A stretch of DNA of 33,988 nt. Source: Acidimicrobiaceae bacterium (GTDB lineage: Bacteria > Actinomycetota > Acidimicrobiia > Acidimicrobiales > Ilumatobacteraceae). The DNA lies in NCBI GenBank assembly GCA_024641005.1, contig JAHEDX010000018.1, forward strand, positions 1-33,988. The letters are read 5' to 3'. The notes beneath the pieces were generated by a model. That model did no database searches, had not been told where the DNA came from, and worked only from the letters and a program-made list of their open reading frames with translations. Position 1 is the stretch's first letter, and every line of letters begins with the position of its first letter. Of this stretch, positions 24,888-33,806 are shown in pieces. The translations under genes and the position numbers were made by a program.

Positions 24888-26183
24888 GTGAGGCGCTGGT
24901 ACTTCGCCTTGTTCCTCGCGGCTGTGGTGACATTGCTGCCCGGTGGCTCAACCTGGGCGGAGCCTGACCCGGTGGACCCGAACGCGCCGCGCGAGTCCGT
25001 CCAACTGGTGATCTTCCATGGTGAGGGTTGCCCCCATTGCGCCAGGATGCTCGAGTTCCTCGACGACCTCGAGCAACGTGTTCCCGAGCTGGTCGTCGTG
25101 CGCTACGAGGTCTGGCACGACCAGGCCAACCAGATCATCTTCCGCGACACCTTGGCCCTGCTGGGCGAGGAACCCCGCGCGGTCCCGACCGTCGTCGTCG
25201 GGGATCGGGTCTATGTCGGGTACTCCGACGCACTCACCGGCCGCATCGAAGAGGTCGTCAGCGAGTTGACCTCCGGGCTCACGCCGGTCGACGGGGACGA
25301 TTTCGTCATCGACGTACCGTTCGTCGGATCGGTCGACGTCGGTTCGCGGTCGATGGTCGGCGCCACCGTGCTGATCGCGTTCGTCGACGGTGTCAACCCG
25401 TGTTCGTTGTGGGTGCTGTCGATGTTGATGGCGCTCGTCGTGCACAGCGGATCGCGGGCACGGGTCTTCGCTGTGGGTGGCCTCTTCCTGCTCGTGACGT
25501 CGATGCTGTACGGGCTGTACATGTTGGGTGCCTACTCGACGCTGAGCGTGGTCGGGAACGCGACCTGGATACGGGTCGCGGTCGCGTTGGTCGCCGGCAT
25601 CTTCGGCGTGTTCCATCTGAAGGAGTACTGGACGTCGAAGGGCCCTTCCGTCACGATCTCGTCGACGCGTAAGCCGGGCATCTTCCGTCGGATGCGATCG
25701 CTCGCCGATCCGAACCGTTCGCTCCCGGCGACGCTCGGCGGCACCGTGGTGCTGGCCGTCGGCGTGTCGCTGCTGGAGACACCGTGTACGGCCGGGCTCC
25801 CACTCCTGTGGACGAACCTGCTGTCGGATCGAGGCGTCCCCGCCGCCGGCGCAGCGGTGCTCTTCATGCTGTATCTCTTGGTGTTCCTGATCGATGAGCT
25901 CGTCATCTTCGGCGGGGTCGTCATCACGATGCGAGCAACCAAGCTGCAAGAACAGCACGGCCGACTGCTCCAGCTCGTCGGTGGCACCCTGATGGTGACG
26001 CTGGCCGCGGCGATGCTCACCGCCCCGCACCTGTTGGAGACCATCCCCGGCACGCTGGTCGTGTTCACCCTGTCCGGTGTCGCATGCCTGCTCGTGATCC
26101 TCGCCGAGCAGGTGTGGAACCGCCTCTCGGAGTCGTCGAGGCCTGCCGGACCGAATGGAACGGGCAGACTCACCCCGAGCTGA
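24888..26183 (+). CDS. Thioredoxin domain fused to CcdA/DsbD-like membrane domain
   Basis: The 431-residue protein has a signal peptide or anchor (1-24), an extracytoplasmic thioredoxin fold with active site CPHC (Cys48-Cys51) and cis-Pro in 'AVPTVVVGD', then about six to seven membrane helices. The membrane part carries NPCS (Cys172) and TPCT (Cys300), the two buried cysteines by which CcdA/DsbD relay electrons. The single chain could therefore take reducing power from cytoplasmic thioredoxin and pass it to its own outer thioredoxin, for disulfide reduction or cytochrome maturation. Start is the GTG at 24888; the ribosome site is weak. It converges with the AfsR-type gene. Confidence 0.85.
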   Translation: MRRWYFALFLAAVVTLLPGGSTWAEPDPVDPNAPRESVQLVIFHGEGCPHCARMLEFLDDLEQRVPELVVVRYEVWHDQANQIIFRDTLALLGEEPRAVPTVVVGDRVYVGYSDALTGRIEEVVSELTSGLTPVDGDDFVIDVPFVGSVDVGSRSMVGATVLIAFVDGVNPCSLWVLSMLMALVVHSGSRARVFAVGGLFLLVTSMLYGLYMLGAYSTLSVVGNATWIRVAVALVAGIFGVFHLKEYWTSKGPSVTISSTRKPGIFRRMRSLADPNRSLPATLGGTVVLAVGVSLLETPCTAGLPLLWTNLLSDRGVPAAGAAVLFMLYLLVFLIDELVIFGGVVITMRATKLQEQHGRLLQLVGGTLMVTLAAAMLTAPHLLETIPGTLVVFTLSGVACLLVILAEQVWNRLSESSRPAGPNGTGRLTPS

Positions 26184-26186
26184 CGG

Positions 26187-26201
26187 GGTCCGACTCGGAC
26201 C
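26187..26201. repeat. Short perfect palindrome between converging genes
   Basis: GGTCCGACTCGGACC lies 3 bp after the fusion gene's stop and 27 bp from the end of the converging regulator gene. It can form a 6-bp stem with a 3-nt loop and may be a two-way terminator, though no T-run follows. Confidence 0.35.
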
Positions 26202-26228
26202 AGACTGCGAGAAGCTGACGGACGGCGT

Positions 26229-29225
26229 TCACCCTCGAGCGGTCGGCTCGTCGAGCCGACACGCCTCGTCCGACAGGACGACGGCATCGTCGACGGTCAG
26301 CGCGGCCCCGGCAGTGGCGAGTCGGTCGAACTCGGCACCCAACCCGTGCCGGGCAGCTTCGAGCAAGACTGCGTACCTTCGTTCGAACAGTGGCCACAGT
26401 GGTGCCCAGTCGACCCCGGCGCCCCACAGTCGCGCCGCCCGCCGGGGATCGCACCCGGCGGTGGTCGCGGCGACGGCCTGCAGGGCGATGCCGAGCTGGA
26501 GTCGGTTACCCGTCTCCATCGCCAGATGTACCGCCTCCCGCAGCAGTGCAGAGCGCCGATCCAGCCCGCCTCGCAGATACGCCGACACGCCCAGCGAGAC
26601 GAGCGCGATCTGCTCGTACTGGACCGCATTGGCGAGCCGGCTGTGACGGAGCTGTTCCTGTCCGGCGGCGTCGAGTGCTTCGGGCAGGTCACGCCCGAAC
26701 GCGATCAACATCCGATCCATCGCGACCATCGCCAGCCCCAGGTGGTCCCGGCTCGACCGGAACATCCGCTCGGCGGAGTCCAGCATCACGTCGATGTCGA
26801 CCACGTCGGTCATATCACCCAACGCGAGACTCTGCCCGAGCTGCGCCTTCGCCATCGCTGCCGCGTGCGGGAGATCTGCCTGCTCGGCCACCTCGATCGC
26901 GCGGAGGTAGTAACCGAGCGAGGTCTCGGAGTCGCCCCAGCCCAGGAGTGTCATGTGAGCACGGTCGCGCAGGGCTCGTGACACGCCTCGGCGGTCGTGG
27001 ACGTCTTCGAAGACGTTCCGGGCCGAATCGACGAGCTCGAGTGCAACGTCTTGCTCGCCGCTCATGAACACCGGCCATCCGAGCATCAGCTTGGTCCACG
27101 CCTCGGTCAGGGGAGGTGGATCAGCACACATCGAGAGCAAGCGGGTCAGATGCTCCTTCGACACCCGGTACTCGCCCCAGGCCATCCAAGCGAAACCGAG
27201 GCCGGGCGCGAACTCGAGCGTCACGTTCGGCGTCTCGTTGCGCTCGCTCCACTCGAGCGCGGCCATCACGTTGTGCAGGTCCTTCTGCAGATCCGCCAGC
27301 GCGACCGACTCTCGCTGTCGATCCAGCTCCTGGAATCCGCGCACGACGAATCGTCTGAAGTACCCGGCATGGGCGACCGATGCCCGTTCGGACATCGGTC
27401 TCTCCAAGAGTTCTGCTGCAAACTCGCGAACGGGCCACAGCAGGCGGAACCGCCTGGCCGCTCCGCTGTCCGGCACCGCCATCACCAACGACGAGTCGAT
27501 CAGGCAATTCACTGCCGCCAAGGCCTCGTCGGTCACCGTCGAGACAACTGCGAGCGCTGCCTCGAGCGTGAAATCGCCAGGGAAGACCGACAGGGAGACG
27601 AATGCCTCTGCCGTCTCGGAATCCAGTACGGACCGGCGCAGGTCGAGCACCTCACGCAACGAGACCGTGCCTTCCATCGACGGGTGCGAGCCTGCGAGAC
27701 CGAGCAAGGCGCGACGGTCGCGGAGCATCGCCTCGATCTCTGCGGCCGTCCGGACCGAACTGGTCGCCGCGGCCAGCTCGATCGCGAGCGGCAGCCCATC
27801 GAGGATCCGGCAGATCCTCCCGACCGCGTCGAGATCGAGCGTCGCGATGTCCACTCGGTCGGCAGCTCGATCGACGAACAACCGCACCGCCTCCGAGGCG
27901 TCGGGCGCAACCCCCACGCTCGGGAGGCCGAGCGGCGGCACCGACCAGCGGTACTCGCCGACCAGACCGATCGTGACCCGACTCGTCACCAGCACCCTCA
28001 CCATCGGCGACACATTGCGCGCCCAGGCCACGAACCGCGCGACGTGCACGACGAGGAGTTCACAATTGTCGAGCACGAGCACGGCGTTGCGGCCTCGCAG
28101 CCTGGCCGCGAGGCCGTCGGCGAGGGCGGTGCCGGGCCCGGGCACGACGTCCATCGCGGCCGCGATCTGACGGGTGACACCCTCGTCGGTGTCGACCGAA
28201 GCGAGATCCACCCACCAGATCGACTCGATCGGCTCGTTCAAAAGCGCGTGGGCGACCTCGAGCGCCAATCGGCTCTTGCCGATGCCACCGGCACCGTGAA
28301 GCGTCACCAGCGGATGTTCGAGGACCAGTTGAGTGAGCCGCTCCACCTCCCCGCAACGCGCGACGTACGACGACAACGACGCGGGCAGATTGTTCGGAGG
28401 TCGGGCGAGTGTCCCGGTGAGTCCCGGGTCGGCGGAGCGAATCCGTGCTTCGAGGTCGCAGATCGACTGCGACGGGGTGATATCGAGTTCGTCGATCAAC
28501 ACACTCCGCAGGCGATCGACTGCCAAGAGGGCATCCGCCGACCGGTCGCAGCGATGAAGAGCCAGCATCAAGAATCCCCAGAACCGCTCGCGCAACGGTT
28601 CCTCCACGACGAGCAACTCGAGCTCCGGCACGAGCTCGCGGTGGCGGCCGCATTCGAGATCGGCCTCGATCCGGTCCTCCAGGAGCGTCAGCCGTTCCTC
28701 GGCAAGGCGGGCGCGCTGCCCTCTTCCGAACGTCGACTCGGCCAGCTCCTCGAACGGTTCGCCGCGCCACATCGCCAACGCGCCGGCGAACCACTGGCGA
28801 GCGTCTGCGAGATTGCCCGCGTCGACGGCCGCGCGAGCACAGGCCACCATGGGCCCGAGTTCGTCGACATCGGTCGAGCGGACCGCAGGCCCGAGCGCGT
28901 AACCGCTGGCCTCGGTGACGATCACACGTTCACCGAGCAGCCGGCGAAGTGCCGACACGTATCCCTGCACCAACTTGACGGCACTCGCCGGCGGTTCTGC
29001 GTCCCACAAGGCGTCGATCAGCGCCGAGACCGACACCGGGTGCCCCCCGTACGCGGTGAGCACGGCGAGCACCGCGCGCTCTTTGGGCGCGTCGATCGAT
29101 ACGACTCGGTCGGCCACGAACGCTTCGACGGGTCCGAGCACGCGCACGTACACGGCCTCGGTCGGATCGACGTGGTCGCCACCGAGCGAGGTGGACGGGG
29201 GGCTCGAACGCGCCACAGCCACCAC
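26229..29225 (-). CDS. AfsR/SARP-type regulator with BTAD, NB-ARC and TPR domains
   Basis: The 998-residue protein has an OmpR-type winged-helix DNA-binding domain (about 25-112, 'RVLGPVEAF...APKERAVLAVLTAYGG'), a bacterial transcriptional activator domain (about 118-265), an NTPase of the STAND/NB-ARC class (about 285-560) with P-loop GAGGIGKS (Lys317), 'VLVLDNCE' Walker B and 'GLPLAIELAAA', and a long helical TPR-like C-terminus (about 620-980). Such proteins sense a signal through the repeats and, with ATP, switch on target genes, often secondary metabolism in Streptomyces. No biosynthetic cluster is visible nearby. GTG 29225 has GAGGAGG six bases before it. The MarR gene upstream ends 114 bp past this start. 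Confidence 0.9.
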   Translation of the reverse strand: MVAVARSSPPSTSLGGDHVDPTEAVYVRVLGPVEAFVADRVVSIDAPKERAVLAVLTAYGGHPVSVSALIDALWDAEPPASAVKLVQGYVSALRRLLGERVIVTEASGYALGPAVRSTDVDELGPMVACARAAVDAGNLADARQWFAGALAMWRGEPFEELAESTFGRGQRARLAEERLTLLEDRIEADLECGRHRELVPELELLVVEEPLRERFWGFLMLALHRCDRSADALLAVDRLRSVLIDELDITPSQSICDLEARIRSADPGLTGTLARPPNNLPASLSSYVARCGEVERLTQLVLEHPLVTLHGAGGIGKSRLALEVAHALLNEPIESIWWVDLASVDTDEGVTRQIAAAMDVVPGPGTALADGLAARLRGRNAVLVLDNCELLVVHVARFVAWARNVSPMVRVLVTSRVTIGLVGEYRWSVPPLGLPSVGVAPDASEAVRLFVDRAADRVDIATLDLDAVGRICRILDGLPLAIELAAATSSVRTAAEIEAMLRDRRALLGLAGSHPSMEGTVSLREVLDLRRSVLDSETAEAFVSLSVFPGDFTLEAALAVVSTVTDEALAAVNCLIDSSLVMAVPDSGAARRFRLLWPVREFAAELLERPMSERASVAHAGYFRRFVVRGFQELDRQRESVALADLQKDLHNVMAALEWSERNETPNVTLEFAPGLGFAWMAWGEYRVSKEHLTRLLSMCADPPPLTEAWTKLMLGWPVFMSGEQDVALELVDSARNVFEDVHDRRGVSRALRDRAHMTLLGWGDSETSLGYYLRAIEVAEQADLPHAAAMAKAQLGQSLALGDMTDVVDIDVMLDSAERMFRSSRDHLGLAMVAMDRMLIAFGRDLPEALDAAGQEQLRHSRLANAVQYEQIALVSLGVSAYLRGGLDRRSALLREAVHLAMETGNRLQLGIALQAVAATTAGCDPRRAARLWGAGVDWAPLWPLFERRYAVLLEAARHGLGAEFDRLATAGAALTVDDAVVLSDEACRLDEPTARG

Positions 29226-29339
29226 AGCCGACCTCCTCTCCTGATTCCAGCATGGCCCGGCGGCACCGCGGGCGGCCAGGGACGATGGTCCTCGGGGCAG
29301 CCGCCCCCGGACGCGGACCCGGCCCCCGACGAGGACCGA

Positions 29340-29840
29340 TCAGTCGAAGTCGCCCGACTGCCTGCGCAATTCGTGCAGTCCACGCACGACCAGTTGCGTG
29401 TGCGGCCCGGTGAGTTGCACCTTCGCGAACACCTCGTCATTGAGCAACTCGGTGCAGGTCGCCACCAACGACCGCCCTGCGGACGTGATCTCGGCGAGCA
29501 CGCTGCGGCCATCGGACGGATTGGTGCGACGCTCGACCAGCCCTGCCTCCTCGAGGCGTTGCACCGCGTTGGTCACACTCGCGGGGTGGACCTGGAGGCG
29601 CTCGCCGATCTTGCCCACCGGCAGCTCGCCACGCCTGGTGAACGCCAGCAGGCGCAACACCTCGAACCGGGCGAAGGTCAAGCCGTGCGGCCGCAACAGG
29701 GCCTCGATCCGACCCAGCAGCAACTGCTGCACCCGCATGATCGACGTGACCAGGGCCATGCCGTCGGCCGCGTCAGCCCAACCGGCATCGACCCAGTTAC
29801 GCCGGGCGAGCTCGATCGGGTCCTGTCGCCGCCCTGGCAT
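29340..29840 (-). CDS. MarR-family transcriptional regulator
   Basis: The 166-residue protein has the winged-helix signature '[64 protein letters not shown]', including the DGR wing turn that marks MarR. I use ATG 29840; an in-frame GTG at 29849 is an alternative that adds three residues. The gene is divergent from the mutase gene, with starts only about 50 bp apart and a 21-bp imperfect inverted repeat between them, so it very probably controls the mutase and itself. An acyl-CoA or branched-chain acid as ligand would be logical but is inference. Confidence 0.88.
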   Translation of the reverse strand: MPGRRQDPIELARRNWVDAGWADAADGMALVTSIMRVQQLLLGRIEALLRPHGLTFARFEVLRLLAFTRRGELPVGKIGERLQVHPASVTNAVQRLEEAGLVERRTNPSDGRSVLAEITSAGRSLVATCTELLNDEVFAKVQLTGPHTQLVVRGLHELRRQSGDFD

Positions 29841-29856
29841 CGATTCCACGACATGG

Positions 29857-29877
29857 ACTTTAGTTGGACATCAAAGT
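29857..29877. promoter_or_regulatory. Probable MarR operator shared by divergent genes
   Basis: ACTTT (29857-29861) and AAAGT (29873-29877) bound an AT-rich 21-bp imperfect palindrome that includes CATCAAAG, close to the TTTGA/TCAAA half-sites used by many MarR proteins. It overlaps the start regions of both genes. The strongly AT-rich base content stands out in this GC-rich window. Confidence 0.55.
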
Positions 29878-29889
29878 AATCTGCCAGAC

Positions 29890-31536
29890 ATGGCGAACGA
29901 ACGACCCACCAACCGCGAGCTGTGGAACGAGGCCTTCGACGCGTCAACGCTGCGCGACGCCGACTTCCAGACCATGTCGGGCATCCAGCTCGACCCGGTC
30001 TACGGCCCCGACGACGGCGAGTTCCCCGGGCAATTCCCGTATACGCGTGGGCCATACGCGTCGATGTACCGCTCGCGGCTGTGGACGATGCGCATGTTCG
30101 CCGGATTCGGCACCGCCGACGACACCAACTGGCGCTTCAAGGAGATCATCAAGGCCGGCGGCACCGGACTCTCGACGGCATTCGACATGCCGACCTTGCT
30201 CGGCATCGACAGCGACGACCCGATGGCACTGGGTGAGGTCGGTCGATGCGGCGTCGCGATCGACACGATCGCCGACATGGAAGACCTGTACCGCGGGATC
30301 GACCTCGGCGACATCACCACGTCGATGACGATCAACTCTCCGGCCGCCGTGATCTTCGCGATGTTCGTCGCTCAAGCCGAACTGGCCGGAACGCCCCGCG
30401 CCCTGCTCGGCGGAACACTGCAGAACGACATCCTCAAGGAGTACCAGGCGCAGAAAGAGTTCGTGTTCCCGCCCAGGCAGTCGATGCGGCTCGTACGGGA
30501 CACCATCGATTTCACTGCTGCCGAGATGCCGCGCTGGCACAGCGTGTCGATCTCGGGCTACCACATCCGCGAAGCGGGCTCGAGCGCGGTCGAAGAACTG
30601 GCGTTCACGCTGGCGAACGGATTCGCCTACGTCGAGCTGGCGATGCAAGCCGGGCTGCCCGTCGATGCGTTCGCGCCGCGGTTGAGCTTCTTCTTCAACG
30701 CCCATATCGACTTCTTCGAGGAGATCGCCAAGTACCGCGCCGCCCGCCGTATCTGGGCCCGGTGGATGAAAGAGCGCTACGGCGCTCGCAGCGAGCGGTC
30801 GATGCAGCTGCGGTTCCACTGCCAGACCGCAGGCGTGTCGCTGACCGCCCAGCAGCCAGAGGTCAACATCGTCCGCACCGCGATCGAGGCACTCGCCGGA
30901 GTGCTCGGCGGCGCCCAATCGCTGCACACCAACTCGATGGACGAGGCGCTGGCGCTCCCGACCGAGAAAGCGGCTCGCATCGCGCTGCGAACCCAACAGG
31001 TGATCGCCAACGAAACGAACGTGGCCCATGTCGCCGACCCGCTCGGCGGGTCGTACTTCGTCGAGGCCCTCACCGACGAGATGGAGGCACAAGCAGAGGA
31101 GCTGTTCGCCACTCTTGACGCCCTCGGCGACGGCTCGATGTTGGAGGGAGCGATCAAGGGCATCGAAGAGAACTGGTTCCAGGGCAAGATCGCCGACTCT
31201 GCTTACGAGCTCGAGCGCCAACTCAATGCGGGTCGCCGGATCACGGTCGGAGTGAACGCGTTCACGGAAGGCAACGACGAGGCCCAGATCGACCTCCTCA
31301 AGATCACGACCGAGGACGAATCGCGCCAGCGCAAACGCCTCGACCAGGTGCGTCACGACCGCGACCAGCATGCCGTCGACTCGGCGTTGGCACGAATCCG
31401 CACCGAGGCCGCCGACAGCAGCGTCAACCTGATGCCGGCGCTGATCGACGCGGTGAAGGTCTACGCCACCCTGGGTGAGATCATGGGCACCATGGAAGCC
31501 GAGTTCGGCCGACACGTCGAAGTGCCGGTCATCTGA
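29890..31536 (+). CDS. icmA: Coenzyme-B12 acyl-CoA mutase large subunit, isobutyryl-CoA mutase type
   Basis: The 548-residue protein is the (beta/alpha)8-barrel substrate-binding subunit that rearranges acyl-CoA carbon skeletons with adenosylcobalamin. It keeps 'RGPYASMY', 'NDILKEY' and '[10 protein letters not shown]'. By a constant offset of 19 from P. shermanii methylmalonyl-CoA mutase, Tyr89 becomes Phe70, Arg207 becomes Gln188 and His244 is kept as His225. Phe/Gln is the known isobutyryl-CoA mutase pair (Phe80/Gln198); 2-hydroxyisobutyryl-CoA mutase has Ile and an Asp where this protein has Ala97. I therefore call it isobutyryl/n-butyryl-CoA mutase, against the usual automatic label 'methylmalonyl-CoA mutase'. 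The cobalamin-binding half is the next gene. Residue numbers of the references are from memory. Confidence 0.85.
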   Translation: MANERPTNRELWNEAFDASTLRDADFQTMSGIQLDPVYGPDDGEFPGQFPYTRGPYASMYRSRLWTMRMFAGFGTADDTNWRFKEIIKAGGTGLSTAFDMPTLLGIDSDDPMALGEVGRCGVAIDTIADMEDLYRGIDLGDITTSMTINSPAAVIFAMFVAQAELAGTPRALLGGTLQNDILKEYQAQKEFVFPPRQSMRLVRDTIDFTAAEMPRWHSVSISGYHIREAGSSAVEELAFTLANGFAYVELAMQAGLPVDAFAPRLSFFFNAHIDFFEEIAKYRAARRIWARWMKERYGARSERSMQLRFHCQTAGVSLTAQQPEVNIVRTAIEALAGVLGGAQSLHTNSMDEALALPTEKAARIALRTQQVIANETNVAHVADPLGGSYFVEALTDEMEAQAEELFATLDALGDGSMLEGAIKGIEENWFQGKIADSAYELERQLNAGRRITVGVNAFTEGNDEAQIDLLKITTEDESRQRKRLDQVRHDRDQHAVDSALARIRTEAADSSVNLMPALIDAVKVYATLGEIMGTMEAEFGRHVEVPVI

Positions 31537-31569
31537 CCGCACGAGCAGAGAGCACGAGGGTCGATCGAC

Positions 31570-31965
31570 ATGAGTGAACGAATCCTGATCGCGAAGGTGG
31601 GGCTCGACGGGCACGACCGCGGTATCAAGGTCGTCGCCCGCATCCTGCGCGACGCCGGTTTCGAGGTCATCTACACCGGGCTGTTCCAGACACCACAGAC
31701 GGTCGCTGCGGCCGCCGTCGACGAGGACGTCGACGCGATCGGTCTGTCGATGCTGTCGGGCGCCCACATGACACTCGCGCCGCTGGTCGTCGAGGAGGTT
31801 CGCAAGCTCGGCAGCGAGATCCCGGTGATCCTCGGCGGCATCGTGCCCGACCACGATCTCGACGAGTTGAGAGCTGCCGGCATCGCGGCCGTGCTCACCC
31901 CCGGGGCAACCGCCGTCGAGATCGCGACAGAGGTTCGGGCGGTGCTCGACCGGGCAACCGCCTGA
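31570..31965 (+). CDS. icmB: Cobalamin-binding small subunit of the acyl-CoA mutase
   Basis: The 131-residue protein is a stand-alone B12-binding domain. It has the base-off motif DGHDRG (Asp13, His15, Gly18), where His15 replaces the dimethylbenzimidazole ligand of cobalt, then '[11 protein letters not shown]' and '[10 protein letters not shown]' that hold the cofactor tail. The split into a large barrel and a small cobalamin subunit is the arrangement of isobutyryl- and 2-hydroxyisobutyryl-CoA mutases, unlike fused methylmalonyl-CoA mutase. It begins 33 bp after the large subunit and must be co-transcribed. No MeaB/MeaI-type GTPase chaperone gene is present in the window. Confidence 0.92.
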   Translation: MSERILIAKVGLDGHDRGIKVVARILRDAGFEVIYTGLFQTPQTVAAAAVDEDVDAIGLSMLSGAHMTLAPLVVEEVRKLGSEIPVILGGIVPDHDLDELRAAGIAAVLTPGATAVEIATEVRAVLDRATA

Positions 31966-32007
31966 CCCCGGCCACCGCTGCAACATCGGCCGCACGGCTG
32001 ACACGAA

Positions 32008-32030
32008 CGCCACGATTCTCCGACGTGGCG
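32008..32030 (+). terminator. Stem-loop after the mutase operon
   Basis: CGCCACG (32008-32014) and CGTGGCG (32024-32030) form a perfect 7-bp stem with a 9-nt loop, 42 bp past the small-subunit stop. No T-run follows. It lies in the 290-bp gap before the next gene, in which I see no other convincing element. Confidence 0.4.
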
Positions 32031-32255
32031 ACCACCTCTGACGGTGCTCGCCGACGAACCCGTCATCCGTGACGCGGCGTCGATCACAGAGCTCGTCTCG
32101 CGACAGACCTTCGACCCTGGACGGCTCGTCAGCCGCGGACTTGTGTGGAGATCGAGAGCGGCTGACCGCAGGGAGGGCGCTGTGACCGGATCGACCCCAT
32201 CCACCACCGACACCCGGATCGCGGAGCATCGGCAACGTAGCGAGCGTCGATCGAC

Positions 32256-33596
32256 ATGACGCGCCGACGGGTCCTCATCCTCGGCGCAGGCGGCCGAGAC
32301 TTCCACGACTTCAACGTGGTCTTCCGCGACGACCCCGACGTCGAGATCGTCGCGATCACCGCGGCCCAGATCCCCAACATCGACGACCGGGCCTACCCCC
32401 CGGCACTGAGCGGCCCGCTCTATCCGGCGGGCATCCCGATCCGCCCCCAGAACGAACTCGAACGGCTGGTCGCCGACCGGCGAGTGGACGAGGTCGTCGT
32501 CAGCTACTCCGATCTCGCCCATGTCGACGTGATGCATCTGGTCTCGAGAGTTCTGGCGACCGGGGCCGACGTCAGATTTCTCGGACCGTCGAACACGATG
32601 CTCACCTCGGATACGCCCGTCGTGGCCGTGGTTGCATCGCGCACAGGGGTCGGAAAGAGCCAGACCAGCCGCCATCTCGGCCGCATCCTCACCGAGGCCG
32701 GGCTGCGGGTCGCGCTCGTACGGCACCCCATGCCGTACGGCGATCTCGAACCGATGCGCGTGCAACGGTTCGCGTCGCTGGCCGACATCGACGCCGCGAA
32801 CCCGACGATCGAGGAACGAGAGGAATACGAGGAGCCGGTACGTCAGGGTCTGGTGATCTATGCCGGTGTCGACTACGCGGCGATCCTCGCACAGGCCGGC
32901 GACGAAGCCGACGTGATCGTCTGGGACGGGGGCAACAACGACGTGTCGTTCTTCCGGCCGAACGTCACGATCTGCCTCGTCGACGCGCTCCGCCCCGGCC
33001 ACGAACTCGCCTACCATCCCGGCGAGGTGAACTTGAGAATGGCCGACATCGTCGTGATCAACAAGATCGACTCGGCCGACAGCTCCGCGATCGCCGACAT
33101 CAGACACAACATCGCGGCGGTCAACCCGGATGCTGTCGTCGTCTCGGCCAACTCACCGGTGACACTGGATCCGGGTCTCGATCTCGCCGGGGCCCGCGTG
33201 CTCGTCGTCGAGGACGGCCCGACCGTCACCCACGGCGGGATGCCGTTCGGGGCAGGTGTCGTCGCGGCACAGGCTGCGGGGGCCGCCGAACTCGTCGACC
33301 CGCGACCGTGGGCGGTCGGGCAGATCGCCAACACCTACGAGCGCTATCCCGACATCGGGCCGCTGCTGCCGGCGATGGGATACGGCGACGACCAGCTCGC
33401 CGATCTCCAGGCCACGATGCGAGCTGTTCCCTGCGATGTGGTCGTCACCGGCACACCGATCGATCTCGGCCACATCATCGACCCCGGCCACCCCCTGCGC
33501 CACGCCCGCTACGAGTACGCCGACGCCGGCACCCCGACACTCGCGGATGCCCTACGACCGTTCATCGAGCAGCTCGCTGGGTCGACCATCCGCTGA
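32256..33596 (+). CDS. Cyclic 2,3-diphosphoglycerate synthetase-like P-loop protein (COG2403)
   Basis: The 446-residue protein matches the archaeal cyclic 2,3-diphosphoglycerate synthetase/COG2403 family nearly throughout: N-terminal 'ILGAGGRDFHDFNVVFRDDP', a P-loop SRTGVGKS (Lys134), 'VRHPMPYGDL', 'TIEEREEYEEP', 'YAGVDYAAIL', 'IVWDGGNNDVSFF', 'RPGHELAYHPGEVNLRMADIVVINK' and C-terminal 'DIGPLLPAMGYG'. In Methanothermus the enzyme uses ATP to close 2,3-diphosphoglycerate into an osmolyte and thermoprotectant ring; bacterial members have no tested role. It has a Rossmann-like N-terminal part and a GTPase-type NKID. It lies 290 bp after the mutase operon, with a stem-loop between, so co-transcription is not certain. 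The ribosome site is weak. Confidence 0.78.
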   Translation: MTRRRVLILGAGGRDFHDFNVVFRDDPDVEIVAITAAQIPNIDDRAYPPALSGPLYPAGIPIRPQNELERLVADRRVDEVVVSYSDLAHVDVMHLVSRVLATGADVRFLGPSNTMLTSDTPVVAVVASRTGVGKSQTSRHLGRILTEAGLRVALVRHPMPYGDLEPMRVQRFASLADIDAANPTIEEREEYEEPVRQGLVIYAGVDYAAILAQAGDEADVIVWDGGNNDVSFFRPNVTICLVDALRPGHELAYHPGEVNLRMADIVVINKIDSADSSAIADIRHNIAAVNPDAVVVSANSPVTLDPGLDLAGARVLVVEDGPTVTHGGMPFGAGVVAAQAAGAAELVDPRPWAVGQIANTYERYPDIGPLLPAMGYGDDQLADLQATMRAVPCDVVVTGTPIDLGHIIDPGHPLRHARYEYADAGTPTLADALRPFIEQLAGSTIR

Positions 33597-33610
33597 GCGG
33601 TCGACTTCAC

Positions 33611-33664
33611 CCGTTCTGCTCAGCATCTCGCAGGGACGGTCCGGCGGTGTGCCGAACAGAACGG
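33611..33664. repeat. REP-like hairpin element, copy 2
   Basis: CCGTTCTG (33611-33618) and its complement CAGAACGG (33657-33664) enclose a GC-rich core. The first 30 bases match copy 1 near 9250 at 24 positions, including TCAGCATC and GCAG. It lies just after the synthetase-like gene's stop. It is a related element, partly diverged. Confidence 0.6.
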
Positions 33665-33806
33665 TCCGCCACGGGGTCTTGCTGGGACGCACTGACCTTC
33701 GGCCCTGTCCCTGCGCCGAGGACAGGGCTTACGTGGATATCGAGGAGGACGTCGTCCCCTCGGCCAGTTCCACGTGCCCGGGTATGACCGTCGAAAGGAG
33801 AGCGTC

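Noticed and set aside
26997..29879. 960-codon plus-strand open frame opposite the AfsR-type regulator
   Set aside because: The opposite strand encodes a complete multidomain regulator with clear motifs; this frame has none.
29890..31536. 2-hydroxyisobutyryl-CoA mutase
   Set aside because: The Ile and Asp that mark that enzyme are Phe70 and Ala97 here.
29944..32235. Long minus-strand open frame opposite the mutase genes
   Set aside because: It spans two well-supported genes and a gap on the other strand and shows no domain.
32044..32259. A 71-codon open frame before the cDPGS-like gene, ending in an ATGA overlap with it
   Set aside because: The translated protein is Arg/Ser/Thr-rich with no family pattern, contains the gap's stem-loop just upstream, and has no ribosome site. 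The overlap is likely chance.
32256..33596. MeaB/MeaI-type chaperone GTPase
   Set aside because: The motifs fit COG2403/cyclic diphosphoglycerate synthetase throughout, not the G3E chaperone family.
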